NCBI RefSeq assembly: GCF_023195925.1
Contig: NZ_JALPRE010000009.1
Coordinates: 124,001 to 188,000, forward strand
Origin: Aquimarina acroporae
GTDB lineage: Bacteria; Bacteroidota; Bacteroidia; Flavobacteriales; Flavobacteriaceae
Reading direction: 5' to 3'
DNA: 64,000 nt
The position numbers and the translations under genes are program-made. The notes below the pieces were generated by a model, which did no database searches, was not told the DNA's origin, and was given only the letters and a program-made list of their open reading frames with translations. Positions within the stretch are counted from its first letter, which is position 1; every line of letters begins with the position of its first letter. Positions 35,945 to 43,298 of this stretch are shown here, in pieces.

Positions 35945-37375
35945 ATGAAAAAAATTAGTATTTGGTTGATAACAGCATTTGCTATGATATTAGGATTTAC
36001 TTCTTGTGAAGTGAATGAAGAATTTGAAGGTTGTCCAGAAATAGATATCACTATAGAAAACGAACCAGGAAGTGCAGTGTATAGATTTATTGCGCAGTTA
36101 GAAGAATTAGAAGATGTTCGATTTACCTGGACCATAGATGATCAAGAAGTAACTACTGGAAATATAGAAAATATAATCGGTGAAATCTTAGACTATAGAT
36201 TTGAGCCAGGAAAACACACGGTTTGTGTAAAAGTAGCGAGTGATGATTGTCCGATTCAGGTCTGTAAGGAAATCGAAGTAGAACGTGATGAGAATGATCC
36301 ATGTCCCGATTTATTCTTTGAGAGCAGAACCTATGAAAGACCATCTACTTACAAATTTATCGCAGATTTTGAAGGAATTGAAAGAGTGCACTATGAGTGG
36401 TTTATTGATGGAGAGTTGGTAGAAGATTCAAACGCAAATGATCCAAATTACCTTATTTGGAATTTTGAAGAGCCTGGAGTATATGAGGTATGTATCAAAG
36501 CCGAAACGCCAGATTGTCCAGAAGGAACTTCTTATTGTAAAGAAATTAGAATTGAAGAATCAGATTTATCTTGTCCTCAAGTTGCTTTTGAAAAGGAAAT
36601 GGAACCAGGAACCGATGGGACATATGTTTTTGAAGCTGTAATTGAAGGAAATGATGAGGTAAGTGAGATTCTTTGGTTTGTAAATGGAGAACATGTAGAG
36701 AATCCTACAGATCAACAAGGAGGAGAAAGAGTACTTGTGCAAGAATTTGCTCCTGGAGTTTATGAGGTATGTTTAAAAGTGGTAACAGAAAACTGTCCAG
36801 ATGGCGTAACATATTGCAAAGAAATAAGAGTAGACGGTGGTTGTCCAGAATTATCTTTTGAAGCTGAACAAGATGGTGATAATGCAGCGTATTATTTCTA
36901 TCCTGGAGCTTTCGACGGTATCGATGATGTAAAATTAGAGTGGTTTGTAAATGGTGAATACGCAGGTAGCTCACCAGAATTCCCGCATAATAATCCGTTT
37001 TATTTCCAATTTGATGGACCAGGAAGTTATGAAGTTTGTTTGATGATTGAAACACCAGAATGTCCAAATGGTACGTCATTTTGTAAAGTGATTGAAATAG
37101 ATGGAGGCTGCCCTAGTTTATCATTTGAACATGAACAAGAAGGGGACACACCAGGGTATAATTTTTATGCAAATTTCGATCATAAAGAAAATACTTCTTA
37201 CGAATGGATTATTAATGGTGACGTAGTAGATCGAGAAATTGTTAATGGGAATGAGGAAAAAGACGACTATATGTATTATCAATTTGGACCAGGAACTTAT
37301 GAGATTTGTATCATTGCCGAAACGCCTGATTGTCCACAAGGAATTACATATTGTAAAACGTTGGTTATCGAATAA
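35945..37375 (+). CDS. Lipoprotein with five four-cysteine PKD-like repeats
   Basis: The 476-residue product has a lipoprotein leader ending LGFTSC (Cys21). Five tandem repeats follow (about 30-111, 120-203, 210-296, 300-385, 389-475), of the same type as in the gene before it: Cys-Pro-x-hydrophobic start, a central aromatic-Trp-x-x-D/N-G motif (EWFIDGE, LWFVNGE, EWIINGD), then PGxYEVC, DCPxG and YCK. Each repeat again carries four Cys. Five repeats against four in the neighbour suggest gain or loss of whole modules. It has its own promoter P3 and a strong terminator, so it is a separate unit of the same regulon. No enzyme motif is present. Confidence 0.85.
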   Translation: MKKISIWLITAFAMILGFTSCEVNEEFEGCPEIDITIENEPGSAVYRFIAQLEELEDVRFTWTIDDQEVTTGNIENIIGEILDYRFEPGKHTVCVKVASDDCPIQVCKEIEVERDENDPCPDLFFESRTYERPSTYKFIADFEGIERVHYEWFIDGELVEDSNANDPNYLIWNFEEPGVYEVCIKAETPDCPEGTSYCKEIRIEESDLSCPQVAFEKEMEPGTDGTYVFEAVIEGNDEVSEILWFVNGEHVENPTDQQGGERVLVQEFAPGVYEVCLKVVTENCPDGVTYCKEIRVDGGCPELSFEAEQDGDNAAYYFYPGAFDGIDDVKLEWFVNGEYAGSSPEFPHNNPFYFQFDGPGSYEVCLMIETPECPNGTSFCKVIEIDGGCPSLSFEHEQEGDTPGYNFYANFDHKENTSYEWIINGDVVDREIVNGNEEKDDYMYYQFGPGTYEICIIAETPDCPQGITYCKTLVIE

Positions 37376-37436
37376 AACAAAATAGTTAAACGCATATAAA
37401 ACTTAGGTTTAGTTTAGGTTAGATTAATTAGGTTTT

Positions 37437-37475
37437 CCCCGGAAGCAATGTCATACTTCCGGGGATTTTATTTTA
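37437..37475 (+). terminator. Rho-independent terminator after repeat lipoprotein 2
   Basis: A perfect 9-base GC-rich stem (CCCCGGAAG 37437-37445 with CTTCCGGGG 37456-37464) with a 10-base loop is followed by ATTTTATTTT. Confidence 0.85.
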
Positions 37476-37579
37476 TTATTTTCAGTCTTATTTATTAACT
37501 AGACAAGCCATCTGGAGCTTAGTTTTTTTGATTTTAATCAAAATTTTATACATTCATCAAACATAAATTATAGGTAGAG

Positions 37580-37610
37580 GGGTGGGGTATTTATTTTTGT
37601 AAACGTTATA
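37580..37610 (+). promoter_or_regulatory. ECF-type promoter P4, upstream of repeat lipoprotein 3
   Basis: GGGTGGGGTAT (37580-37590), then 13 bases, then CGTTATA (37604-37610). It is 23 bases before the TTG start at 37633, so the leader is short, as at P1. Confidence 0.73.
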
Positions 37611-37632
37611 CTTATAATAGAACAAGTTTATT

Positions 37633-39069
37633 TTGAGGAATTTAAAGACATATTTCAATGTATTTTCATTAGTTGCAGTTCTAATGCTTGCATTTTCATG
37701 CGTAAGCGACGACTCTTTTTTTCCCGAAGAGAATGGTGAGATAACTTCAACTATTGCATTAGTTACAGCTCTCAATGAGTTTGGTACAGATGCTGCACAG
37801 ATTTCAGAAGAAAACTTATGTTTTTCATTTGTATATCCAATTGTATTAGGGTACAACAACGACTCTAGTATACGAATTAGTGATTTTCAAGGATTGGTAA
37901 ATGTGCTCACGGGTCAGAGCGGTAATTTTAACGTAAACGGAATTCAGTTTCCTTTTCAGATTACGTTCAATGGTACCAATACCACCACTACAGTGCAAAA
38001 CGAGTCGGCTTTTTTGGGAATTCTAAGAGAATGCCAGATAGATACTTTTCGGGATGTTTTTAATTCACTTTTTAGACAATGTTTTAAGTTTGATTATCCT
38101 GTAACTCTTATAAATTCAAATAATATCGAAGTAGAAATTGAAGATGAGCAAAGCTTACTTAGGTTTATAGATGAAGAAGGAACTAGTTATCAACCTAATT
38201 TCAAATTTCCTGTTAGTGTTTTTGTGGCGCCTGGATTTACAACATCTACTCAGATTAGTACATATTTTGATTTTTATCAGGTAGCAAATGCATGTGTAGG
38301 ATGTCCCGAAATAAGATTTGATATTACTTCAGATTCAGATTTTCAATATAATATTACCGTCAATTTTGAAATTAGAGATAGTTTTGATGTATCACTAATT
38401 GTCAATGGCGAAACTGATGCGAATACTACCCTAGATGGTAACGTTTTCCGAAGAGAATTTAGACCAGGTACCTATGAGGTTTGCATAAGGGTGATTTCTC
38501 CAGACTGCCCAGAGGGCAAAAAGGTATGTCAACCACTAACAGTAGAACCCGTATGTCCAGAGTTAAGTTTCCAGTTTGAACAAGAACAAGGTACTTTACA
38601 ATATATCTTTACTGCAGATTTCGTGGGGATTAATGATATTGTATATGATTGGGTGGTAGATGATCAAATTGCCGAAGAAGCAGATGGAGGAGGGAATGGA
38701 GATAATCAGTTGCTCTTTCAACTTACACCAGGTATGCATAGGGTATGTATCAGAACAGAAACTCCAGATTGTCCAAATGGTACAGAGTTTTGTGAAGATA
38801 TAGTAGTATGCCCTGAACTTGCTTTTATAGCAGAGCAGCAAGGTAATACCACAACTTATGAGTTTATTGCAGATTTCCCTGGTATTGGAGATGTACAATA
38901 CGATTGGAAAATAGATAATCAGGTTCAGGAAACCGATGGTGGTGTAGATGGAGATAATACATTTACCTTTCAATTTGAACCGGGAGCAACATATCAAGTA
39001 TGTATCTCAACCGTTATTGAAGGCTGTGATCCCTCACCTCAGTTTTGTCAAGAGATTCAAATACCTTAA
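37633..39069 (+). CDS. Lipoprotein with unique N-terminal domain and three four-cysteine PKD-like repeats
   Basis: I take the TTG at 37633 as the start: it gives RNLKTYFNVFSLVAVLMLAFSC, a proper lipoprotein leader (Cys23), and fits promoter P4. The next ATG at 37684 would leave too short a leader. Residues about 40-220 hold a domain not in the two paralogs, with an imperfect internal duplication: CFSFVYPIVLGYNNDS...RISDFQGLVNVL and CFKFDYPVTLINSNN...EDEQSLLRFI. Three PKD-like repeats follow (about 224-303, 308-391, 393-477), with PGTYEVC, PGMHRVC and PGATYQVC. It is the last gene of the sigma regulon and may carry the specific function of the group. Confidence 0.82.
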   Translation: MRNLKTYFNVFSLVAVLMLAFSCVSDDSFFPEENGEITSTIALVTALNEFGTDAAQISEENLCFSFVYPIVLGYNNDSSIRISDFQGLVNVLTGQSGNFNVNGIQFPFQITFNGTNTTTTVQNESAFLGILRECQIDTFRDVFNSLFRQCFKFDYPVTLINSNNIEVEIEDEQSLLRFIDEEGTSYQPNFKFPVSVFVAPGFTTSTQISTYFDFYQVANACVGCPEIRFDITSDSDFQYNITVNFEIRDSFDVSLIVNGETDANTTLDGNVFRREFRPGTYEVCIRVISPDCPEGKKVCQPLTVEPVCPELSFQFEQEQGTLQYIFTADFVGINDIVYDWVVDDQIAEEADGGGNGDNQLLFQLTPGMHRVCIRTETPDCPNGTEFCEDIVVCPELAFIAEQQGNTTTYEFIADFPGIGDVQYDWKIDNQVQETDGGVDGDNTFTFQFEPGATYQVCISTVIEGCDPSPQFCQEIQIP

Positions 39070-39182
39070 TTTTCTTTTGTGAAGCTGATAAAATAACTTG
39101 TCTATAATTTTGGATCTGGTAAGTTTTTTTATGTAAAATTTTGATCTTCATAATTCTTCATAGAATGTGTCTAAACAGTCTT

Positions 39183-39209
39183 TTGGAAACCTTGTTTTGG
39201 GTAATTTTG
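39183..39209 (+). promoter_or_regulatory. Candidate vegetative promoter of the thioesterase gene
   Basis: TTG (39183-39185) is followed after 16 bases by TAATTTTG (39202-39209), 22 bases before the ATG at 39232. Confidence 0.5.
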
Positions 39210-39231
39210 TGTGAAACAAAAAGGTAAAATT

Positions 39232-39630
39232 ATGAGGTATCACACTAGAAAAATTGTAAAACCAGGAGACTTAAATCCAAACAATACTTTATTTGGCGGA
39301 AGGTTACTGGAGTGGATTGATGAAGAAGCAGCTTTGTATGCAGGAATACAGCTCGAAAATAGAAGAATAGTCACCAAGTATATGTCTGAAATTAATTTTG
39401 TGAGTTCTGCGGTACAGGGAGATATTGTAGAAATAGGTATCGATGTGGTGAAATTTGGGAAATCTTCTTTAATTCTGAAATGTGAAGTAAGAAATAAACT
39501 TACCAGAAAAACCATCATAAAAGTAGAAAATATTACTATGGTTAATCTCAATGAAGAAGGTAGACCTACACCCCATGGGAAAACCAAAATAGAATATGTG
39601 AAGGATAGATTAGAATTATCTCAAAACTAG
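39232..39630 (+). CDS. Acyl-CoA thioesterase, hotdog fold
   Basis: I chose the ATG at 39232 (MRYHTRKIVKPGDLNPNNTLFGG); a GTG at 39211 would add seven residues. The 132-residue product shows the YciA/BFIT type of hotdog thioesterase: PNNTLFGGRLLEWIDEEAALYA, KYMSEINFVSSAVQGDIVEIG and the RKTIIKVENITMVNLNEEG strand. The Asp/Glu pair in WIDEEA and Asn in NPNNTLFGG are the usual catalytic-site residues. It probably hydrolyses acyl-CoA in the cytoplasm. Its last bases overlap the convergent DciA-like gene. Confidence 0.9.
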   Translation: MRYHTRKIVKPGDLNPNNTLFGGRLLEWIDEEAALYAGIQLENRRIVTKYMSEINFVSSAVQGDIVEIGIDVVKFGKSSLILKCEVRNKLTRKTIIKVENITMVNLNEEGRPTPHGKTKIEYVKDRLELSQN

Positions 39631-39912
39631 CTTCTTGATAAGATCTTTACCTAGTTCATGGTTTAGATTGTCGATAATTTTTTGTTTACCATAACTCAGC
39701 TCTTCTCTTAATACCGAAGAGGAGAGTTGAACATACAGGGTCTCACGTTCCAGCCGTATGTTTTGAGTGTATTTATGAATGGCCGGTCCCATAACACTTT
39801 CCCAAACATCTTTGGCAGCAACTTTATCCAGCCCTTTTTGAAGATTATTGTCTGTAACAAAATCTTTTAAAACGTCGGCTAAGCTTTGATGTTCTTGTTG
39901 TCTTTTGGTCAT
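39616..39912 (-). CDS. DUF721/DciA-like protein (putative helicase loader)
   Basis: The 98-residue product contains the compact DUF721 fold: SLADVLKDFVTDNNLQKGLDKVAAKDVWESVMGPAIHKYTQ, LYVQLSSSVLREELSYGK and IIDNLNHELGKDLIKKL. DciA proteins of this family load DnaB in bacteria without DnaC; in Bacteroidota the short form is mostly uncharacterised. The window also has dnaB, about 29 kb away. It lies downstream of recF and the lipocalin-like gene, with a TAATG stop-start overlap. Confidence 0.85.
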   Translation of the reverse strand: MTKRQQEHQSLADVLKDFVTDNNLQKGLDKVAAKDVWESVMGPAIHKYTQNIRLERETLYVQLSSSVLREELSYGKQKIIDNLNHELGKDLIKKLVLR

Positions 39913-40340
39913 TATAAATCTAACTTTTGATACGGTTTATAAAAGTACATATTTCCATCCTCATTTTTGATAATGATTTGACTTTCTTTTGCAAGAATTA
40001 CAGTTTCTTTCCATGAAGCAAAAGGAGTAGAATAATACATTCTTAAACTATCATTTTCCATTTTCAAAATGAAACTTTCGCTATTTTTGGTAATCGTAAA
40101 TCCTCCATCAAGTTTTGGTCTTACCTTTTTACGAATACCTGTAGAATCCTTGATTTCAAAGAAATCGATATTTTCATTGAAATTATAGTTCTTTTCAGCA
40201 CCATTACTTAATACAACTCGCTCTATTTCCCAATATCCAGAAATATAAGGTTTGAAACTAGTTACATCTGGAGAAGAACATGATGCTAAAAAGGTTAAAA
40301 AGAATACGAGTGTAACTGCTATTTTATGATTCGATTTCAC
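39912..40340 (-). CDS. Lipocalin-like lipoprotein
   Basis: The frame opens to 40445 inside recF, but the lipoprotein leader ([21 protein letters not shown]) starts at the GTG at 40340, which overlaps recF by 17 bases. The 142-residue product has [16 protein letters not shown], the G-x-W pattern of lipocalin-like domains, followed by beta strands and [19 protein letters not shown] sequence. Ligand unknown. From memory a lipocalin-like lipoprotein next to recF is common in Flavobacteriaceae. The GTG is inferred from the signal and not proven. Confidence 0.68.
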   Translation of the reverse strand: MKSNHKIAVTLVFFLTFLASCSSPDVTSFKPYISGYWEIERVVLSNGAEKNYNFNENIDFFEIKDSTGIRKKVRPKLDGGFTITKNSESFILKMENDSLRMYYSTPFASWKETVILAKESQIIIKNEDGNMYFYKPYQKLDL

Positions 40341-41421
40341 GTTCAAGTTTAATGATTTTATAAGATTGAGAGATTTTTTTGATAACTTCTTCGGTTCTTT
40401 CGGGATGCGTATCACTGATAAAAAGTTGACCAAAATTTTGATCATCTACTAGTTTAATAATATGTTCAACTCTTTGTTCATCAAGTTTGTCAAAAATGTC
40501 GTCTAGCAATAGAATAGGGTTCACTTTACTTTGTTCTTTTATAAAATCAAATTGAGCTAATTTTAGAGCTATTAGAAAGGACTTTTGCTGTCCCTGACTA
40601 CCAAATTTTTTTATAGGATATCCATTAATTTCAAATGACAAATCATCTTTATGGACTCCAACACTGGTATATTGCAGCATCCTATCCTTGGCAATATGCT
40701 GTTCTAATAACGTAAGTAAATCGGTGGTGGCTAATTTACTTTGATATTGCAGAGCCACTTCTTCATCTCCTGAGCTTATTGCTTTATATCTATCAATAAA
40801 AATAGGAACAAAGGTTTCAAGAAAGGATGCTCTTTTTGTATAGATCACACTTCCCAATTCATTCATTTGTTGGTTGTAAATGTCTAATTGAGTAGGGTCG
40901 AAAGTGGCATTTGCATTAAAGTATTTTAATAAAGAATTGCGTTGCGAGACAATTTTCGAATATTTAAGTAACGTAGATAAATATACTGGATCACTTTGAG
41001 AAATTACCCCATCTATAAATTTACGCCGTGTATCACTTCCTTCGGTAATCAGGTCTCTGTCGGCAGGGGAGATAATTACCAAGGGTAAAAAACCAATATG
41101 CTCACTAAAGGTTTCATATACTTTGGCATTTCGTTTTATAACTTTTTTTTGACCTCTTTTTGCACTTACGATAACTTTTTCATCTCTTTCTTCCTTTTCA
41201 TAAAGCCCATCTATTACAAAAAAATCTTTCCCATGCTTTATATTTTGACTTGTTATCGGATTAAAATAGCTTTTTCCAAAAGATAAATGATAAATAGCAT
41301 CCAAAATGTTGGTTTTACCAACTCCATTGTTTCCAACTATACAGTTTATCTTATGGTCAAATTCAAAATTGACAGATTCAAAATTCTTATAATTAATTAA
41401 GGAGAGAGATTTTAAAATCAT
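40324..41421 (-). CDS. recF: DNA replication and repair protein RecF
   Basis: I chose the ATG at 41421 ([21 protein letters not shown]), the canonical RecF start; the frame extends 15 codons further. The 365-residue product has Walker [16 protein letters not shown], the [19 protein letters not shown] block, the signature [18 protein letters not shown] and Walker [17 protein letters not shown]. RecF with RecO and RecR loads RecA at gapped DNA. It heads the recF-lipocalin-dciA operon and is divergent from the TPR protein gene. Confidence 0.96.
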   Translation of the reverse strand: MILKSLSLINYKNFESVNFEFDHKINCIVGNNGVGKTNILDAIYHLSFGKSYFNPITSQNIKHGKDFFVIDGLYEKEERDEKVIVSAKRGQKKVIKRNAKVYETFSEHIGFLPLVIISPADRDLITEGSDTRRKFIDGVISQSDPVYLSTLLKYSKIVSQRNSLLKYFNANATFDPTQLDIYNQQMNELGSVIYTKRASFLETFVPIFIDRYKAISSGDEEVALQYQSKLATTDLLTLLEQHIAKDRMLQYTSVGVHKDDLSFEINGYPIKKFGSQGQQKSFLIALKLAQFDFIKEQSKVNPILLLDDIFDKLDEQRVEHIIKLVDDQNFGQLFISDTHPERTEEVIKKISQSYKIIKLEREIES

Positions 41422-41529
41422 AAAACGTTGATGATCAAGTAATCGAGACGTTAATAAAATTCGCAATTAATCTGCGCAAATTATTGAAAAATAATAAATA
41501 CTTGTGCTTTTAATTATGAATAAAAATTT

Positions 41530-41537
41530 TATTTTTG
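41530..41537 (+). promoter_or_regulatory. Candidate promoter -7 box of the TPR membrane protein gene
   Basis: TATTTTTG matches TAnnTTTG, 20 bases before the ATG at 41558. The nearest TTG (41502-41504) is too far (25 bases). Confidence 0.45.
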
Positions 41538-41557
41538 CCGTTCATTAAAGAAAATTT

Positions 41558-42328
41558 ATGGCAACTTACAAGAAACGAGGATACAAACCAAAAAATAAAG
41601 CTGAAGAAGTAGAGCAGGTTGAAGAAAACTCAACAACCGCAGAGGTATTTAATACTTTGGATGAAGGTGCTTCTAGAACTGAAGAATGGGTGGCAGCTAA
41701 CCAAAAATATATTCTTGGTGGGGTAGCCCTTATAGCAATAGTGATATTAGGATATCTTGGATTTCAGAAATTTATTCAGGAGCCTAAAGAACAAGAGGCA
41801 GCAAATGAAATGTTTAAAGCCCAACAATATTTTGACTTGGCAGTAAACGGTAATTCAACAGTAAAAGATTCTATATATAATCTTGCTCTTAACGGAGGTG
41901 AAGGGAAATATGGGTTCTTAGAAATTATTGAGAATTATGGAGGTACTAAAGCAGCTAACCTTGCAAACTACTATGCAGGTTTTGCTTACTTGAATACAAA
42001 TAAGTACCAAGAGGCAATAAACTATTTAGATGAGTTTAAAAGTGATGATGAAATGCTTGGACCACTTGCACTAGGTGGTATTGGTGATGCATTCTCTCAG
42101 TTAGGTCAGTTAGACGAGGCTTTGGGATATTATGAGAAAGCTGCTAAAGCAAAAGATAATAACTTTACTACACCAAAGTTTTTATTAAAAGCTGGAATAA
42201 CAGCAATTTCTCTTAATAAACCTGCAATTGCTATACAATATTTAGAAAGAGTTAAAGAAGAGTTTCCAAAAAGTGTAGAAGCTAACCAAGTAGATGTACA
42301 CCTAGGAAAAGCTTCAGCAATGCAATAA
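41558..42328 (+). CDS. TPR protein with one membrane segment (YfgM-like)
   Basis: The 256-residue product has a Lys- and Glu-rich cytoplasmic N-terminus, one membrane segment (about residues 50-72, YILGGVALIAIVILGYLGF) and a C-terminal domain of about four TPR-like helices (AANLANYYAGFAYLNTNKYQEAINYL, LGGIGDAFSQLGQLDEALGYY, IAIQYLERVKEEFPKS). The layout matches YfgM-type proteins, which in E. coli work with PpiD at the Sec translocon; the role here is inferred only from shape. It precedes ribH, which has its own promoter. Confidence 0.82.
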   Translation: MATYKKRGYKPKNKAEEVEQVEENSTTAEVFNTLDEGASRTEEWVAANQKYILGGVALIAIVILGYLGFQKFIQEPKEQEAANEMFKAQQYFDLAVNGNSTVKDSIYNLALNGGEGKYGFLEIIENYGGTKAANLANYYAGFAYLNTNKYQEAINYLDEFKSDDEMLGPLALGGIGDAFSQLGQLDEALGYYEKAAKAKDNNFTTPKFLLKAGITAISLNKPAIAIQYLERVKEEFPKSVEANQVDVHLGKASAMQ

Positions 42329-42333
42329 TTAGA

Positions 42334-42364
42334 TTGTGGTTTGATATTTTAAGTTTTAACTTTG
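42334..42364 (+). promoter_or_regulatory. Vegetative promoter of ribH
   Basis: TTG (42334-42336) is followed after 20 bases by TAACTTTG (42357-42364), a full -7 match, 37 bases before the ribH ATG. Confidence 0.62.
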
Positions 42365-42401
42365 TAAACTTAGAATTTCAAATACAAGACATTAACATTA
42401 C

Positions 42402-42905
42402 ATGGCTACAGAAAATAAAAATTTATCACAATACGATAAAGCGACAATCCCAAATGCGAAAGACTTTCGATTTGGGATTGTTGTTTCAGAATGGAATTCA
42501 GAGATTACTCAAGGACTTTTTCAGGGAGCGTTTGATGCCTTCATTGATTGTGGTGCTATAAAAGAGAATATCGTACGTTGGAATGTTCCCGGTAGTTTTG
42601 AACTTATTTACGGCTGCAAGAAAATGCAGGAATCTTTTGATATGCTAGACGCAATAATAGCCGTAGGTTCTGTAATACAAGGAGAAACCAAACATTTTGA
42701 TTTTGTATGCGATGGGGTCACTCAAGGAATCAAGGATTTGAATATTCAAAACGATATACCTGTCATTTTTTGTGTGCTAACCGATAATAATCTACAACAG
42801 TCTATAGACCGTTCAGGAGGTAAACATGGCAATAAAGGAACTGAAGCTGCGATAGCCGCAATAAAAATGGCGCAGTTACGAAAAGACGCCAAGTTTTATA
42901 AATAG
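42402..42905 (+). CDS. ribH: 6,7-dimethyl-8-ribityllumazine synthase
   Basis: The 167-residue product makes lumazine, the riboflavin precursor, from dihydroxybutanone phosphate and a pyrimidine. Signatures are VVSEWNSEITQGLFQGA, VPGSFELIYGCKKM, AVGSVIQGETKHFDFVC (with the catalytic His), VIFCVLTDNNLQQSIDRSGG and KHGNKGTEAA. The length is normal. It is the only riboflavin gene in the window. It is preceded by its own promoter and no FMN riboswitch is visible in its short leader. Confidence 0.95.
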   Translation: MATENKNLSQYDKATIPNAKDFRFGIVVSEWNSEITQGLFQGAFDAFIDCGAIKENIVRWNVPGSFELIYGCKKMQESFDMLDAIIAVGSVIQGETKHFDFVCDGVTQGIKDLNIQNDIPVIFCVLTDNNLQQSIDRSGGKHGNKGTEAAIAAIKMAQLRKDAKFYK

Positions 42906-42991
42906 CACTCCCTTCTTTATGCGCTGGCCCAATTGTTGATATCTTGTGTTATTGTAATGCTAAAAGCTTTACATTACAATACAATTTTAAC

Positions 42992-42999
42992 TAAATTTG
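42992..42999 (+). promoter_or_regulatory. Candidate promoter -7 box upstream of the 96-residue protein and mutL
   Basis: TAAATTTG matches TAnnTTTG, 8 bases before the ATG at 43008; transcripts would have almost no leader. No TTG at the usual spacing. Confidence 0.35.
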
Positions 43000-43007
43000 G
43001 GTTTATT

Positions 43008-43298
43008 ATGGGAATTTTCAAGACAAAGAAAAATAAAAAGTTTAGTTACTCACCTAGGTACTGGGATGACAAAGGAGAAGGAAATCCTTATCAAATGGAA
43101 CACAAGTTTGATAAATATCGTACTACTGTTGGTAAAAATAAAGGACTAAAAAGCACTTTTAATGACGCTATAGACGACTTGAAAAACCGTTCAGATAGAA
43201 ATGTTAATAGGAGAATTATTTGGATTGTAGCGGTGCTTGTTTTTATTTTTTTGTATCTCATAGATTTTGATTTATCCATTTTCTTTACCCGTTCTTGA
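43008..43298 (+). CDS. Small C-terminally anchored protein of unknown function
   Basis: I chose the ATG at 43008 (MGIFKTKKNKKFSYSPRYWDDKGEG); the frame opens upstream in sequence that is not protein-like. The 96 residues are a basic, polar cytoplasmic part with SYSPRYWDDKGEGNPYQMEHKFDKYR and a single C-terminal membrane segment (IIWIVAVLVFIFLYLI). It is known from the ribH-mutL interval of other flavobacteria, where it is sometimes mislabelled riboflavin synthase subunit beta after its neighbour. I see no link to riboflavin. It overlaps mutL by one base (TGATG), so the two are translationally coupled. Confidence 0.75.
   Translation: MGIFKTKKNKKFSYSPRYWDDKGEGNPYQMEHKFDKYRTTVGKNKGLKSTFNDAIDDLKNRSDRNVNRRIIWIVAVLVFIFLYLIDFDLSIFFTRS

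Noticed and set aside
38596..38997. Open frame of 133 codons on the minus strand, and similar antisense frames at 36705-37079 and 37121-37339
   Set aside because: They mirror the Cys- and Pro-rich repeat genes on the other strand, have no signal or family motif, and are rich in residues expected from antisense codons.
34640..39060. Tandem repeats that at first sight look like a DNA repeat array or CRISPR-like region
   Set aside because: The similarity is at protein level with a period near 250-270 bases, inside three open frames with lipoprotein leaders; there are no short identical repeats with unique spacers.
42402..43298. The 96-residue protein as riboflavin synthase subunit beta
   Set aside because: The true lumazine synthase is ribH just upstream; the small protein has a C-terminal membrane segment and no riboflavin-enzyme motif.
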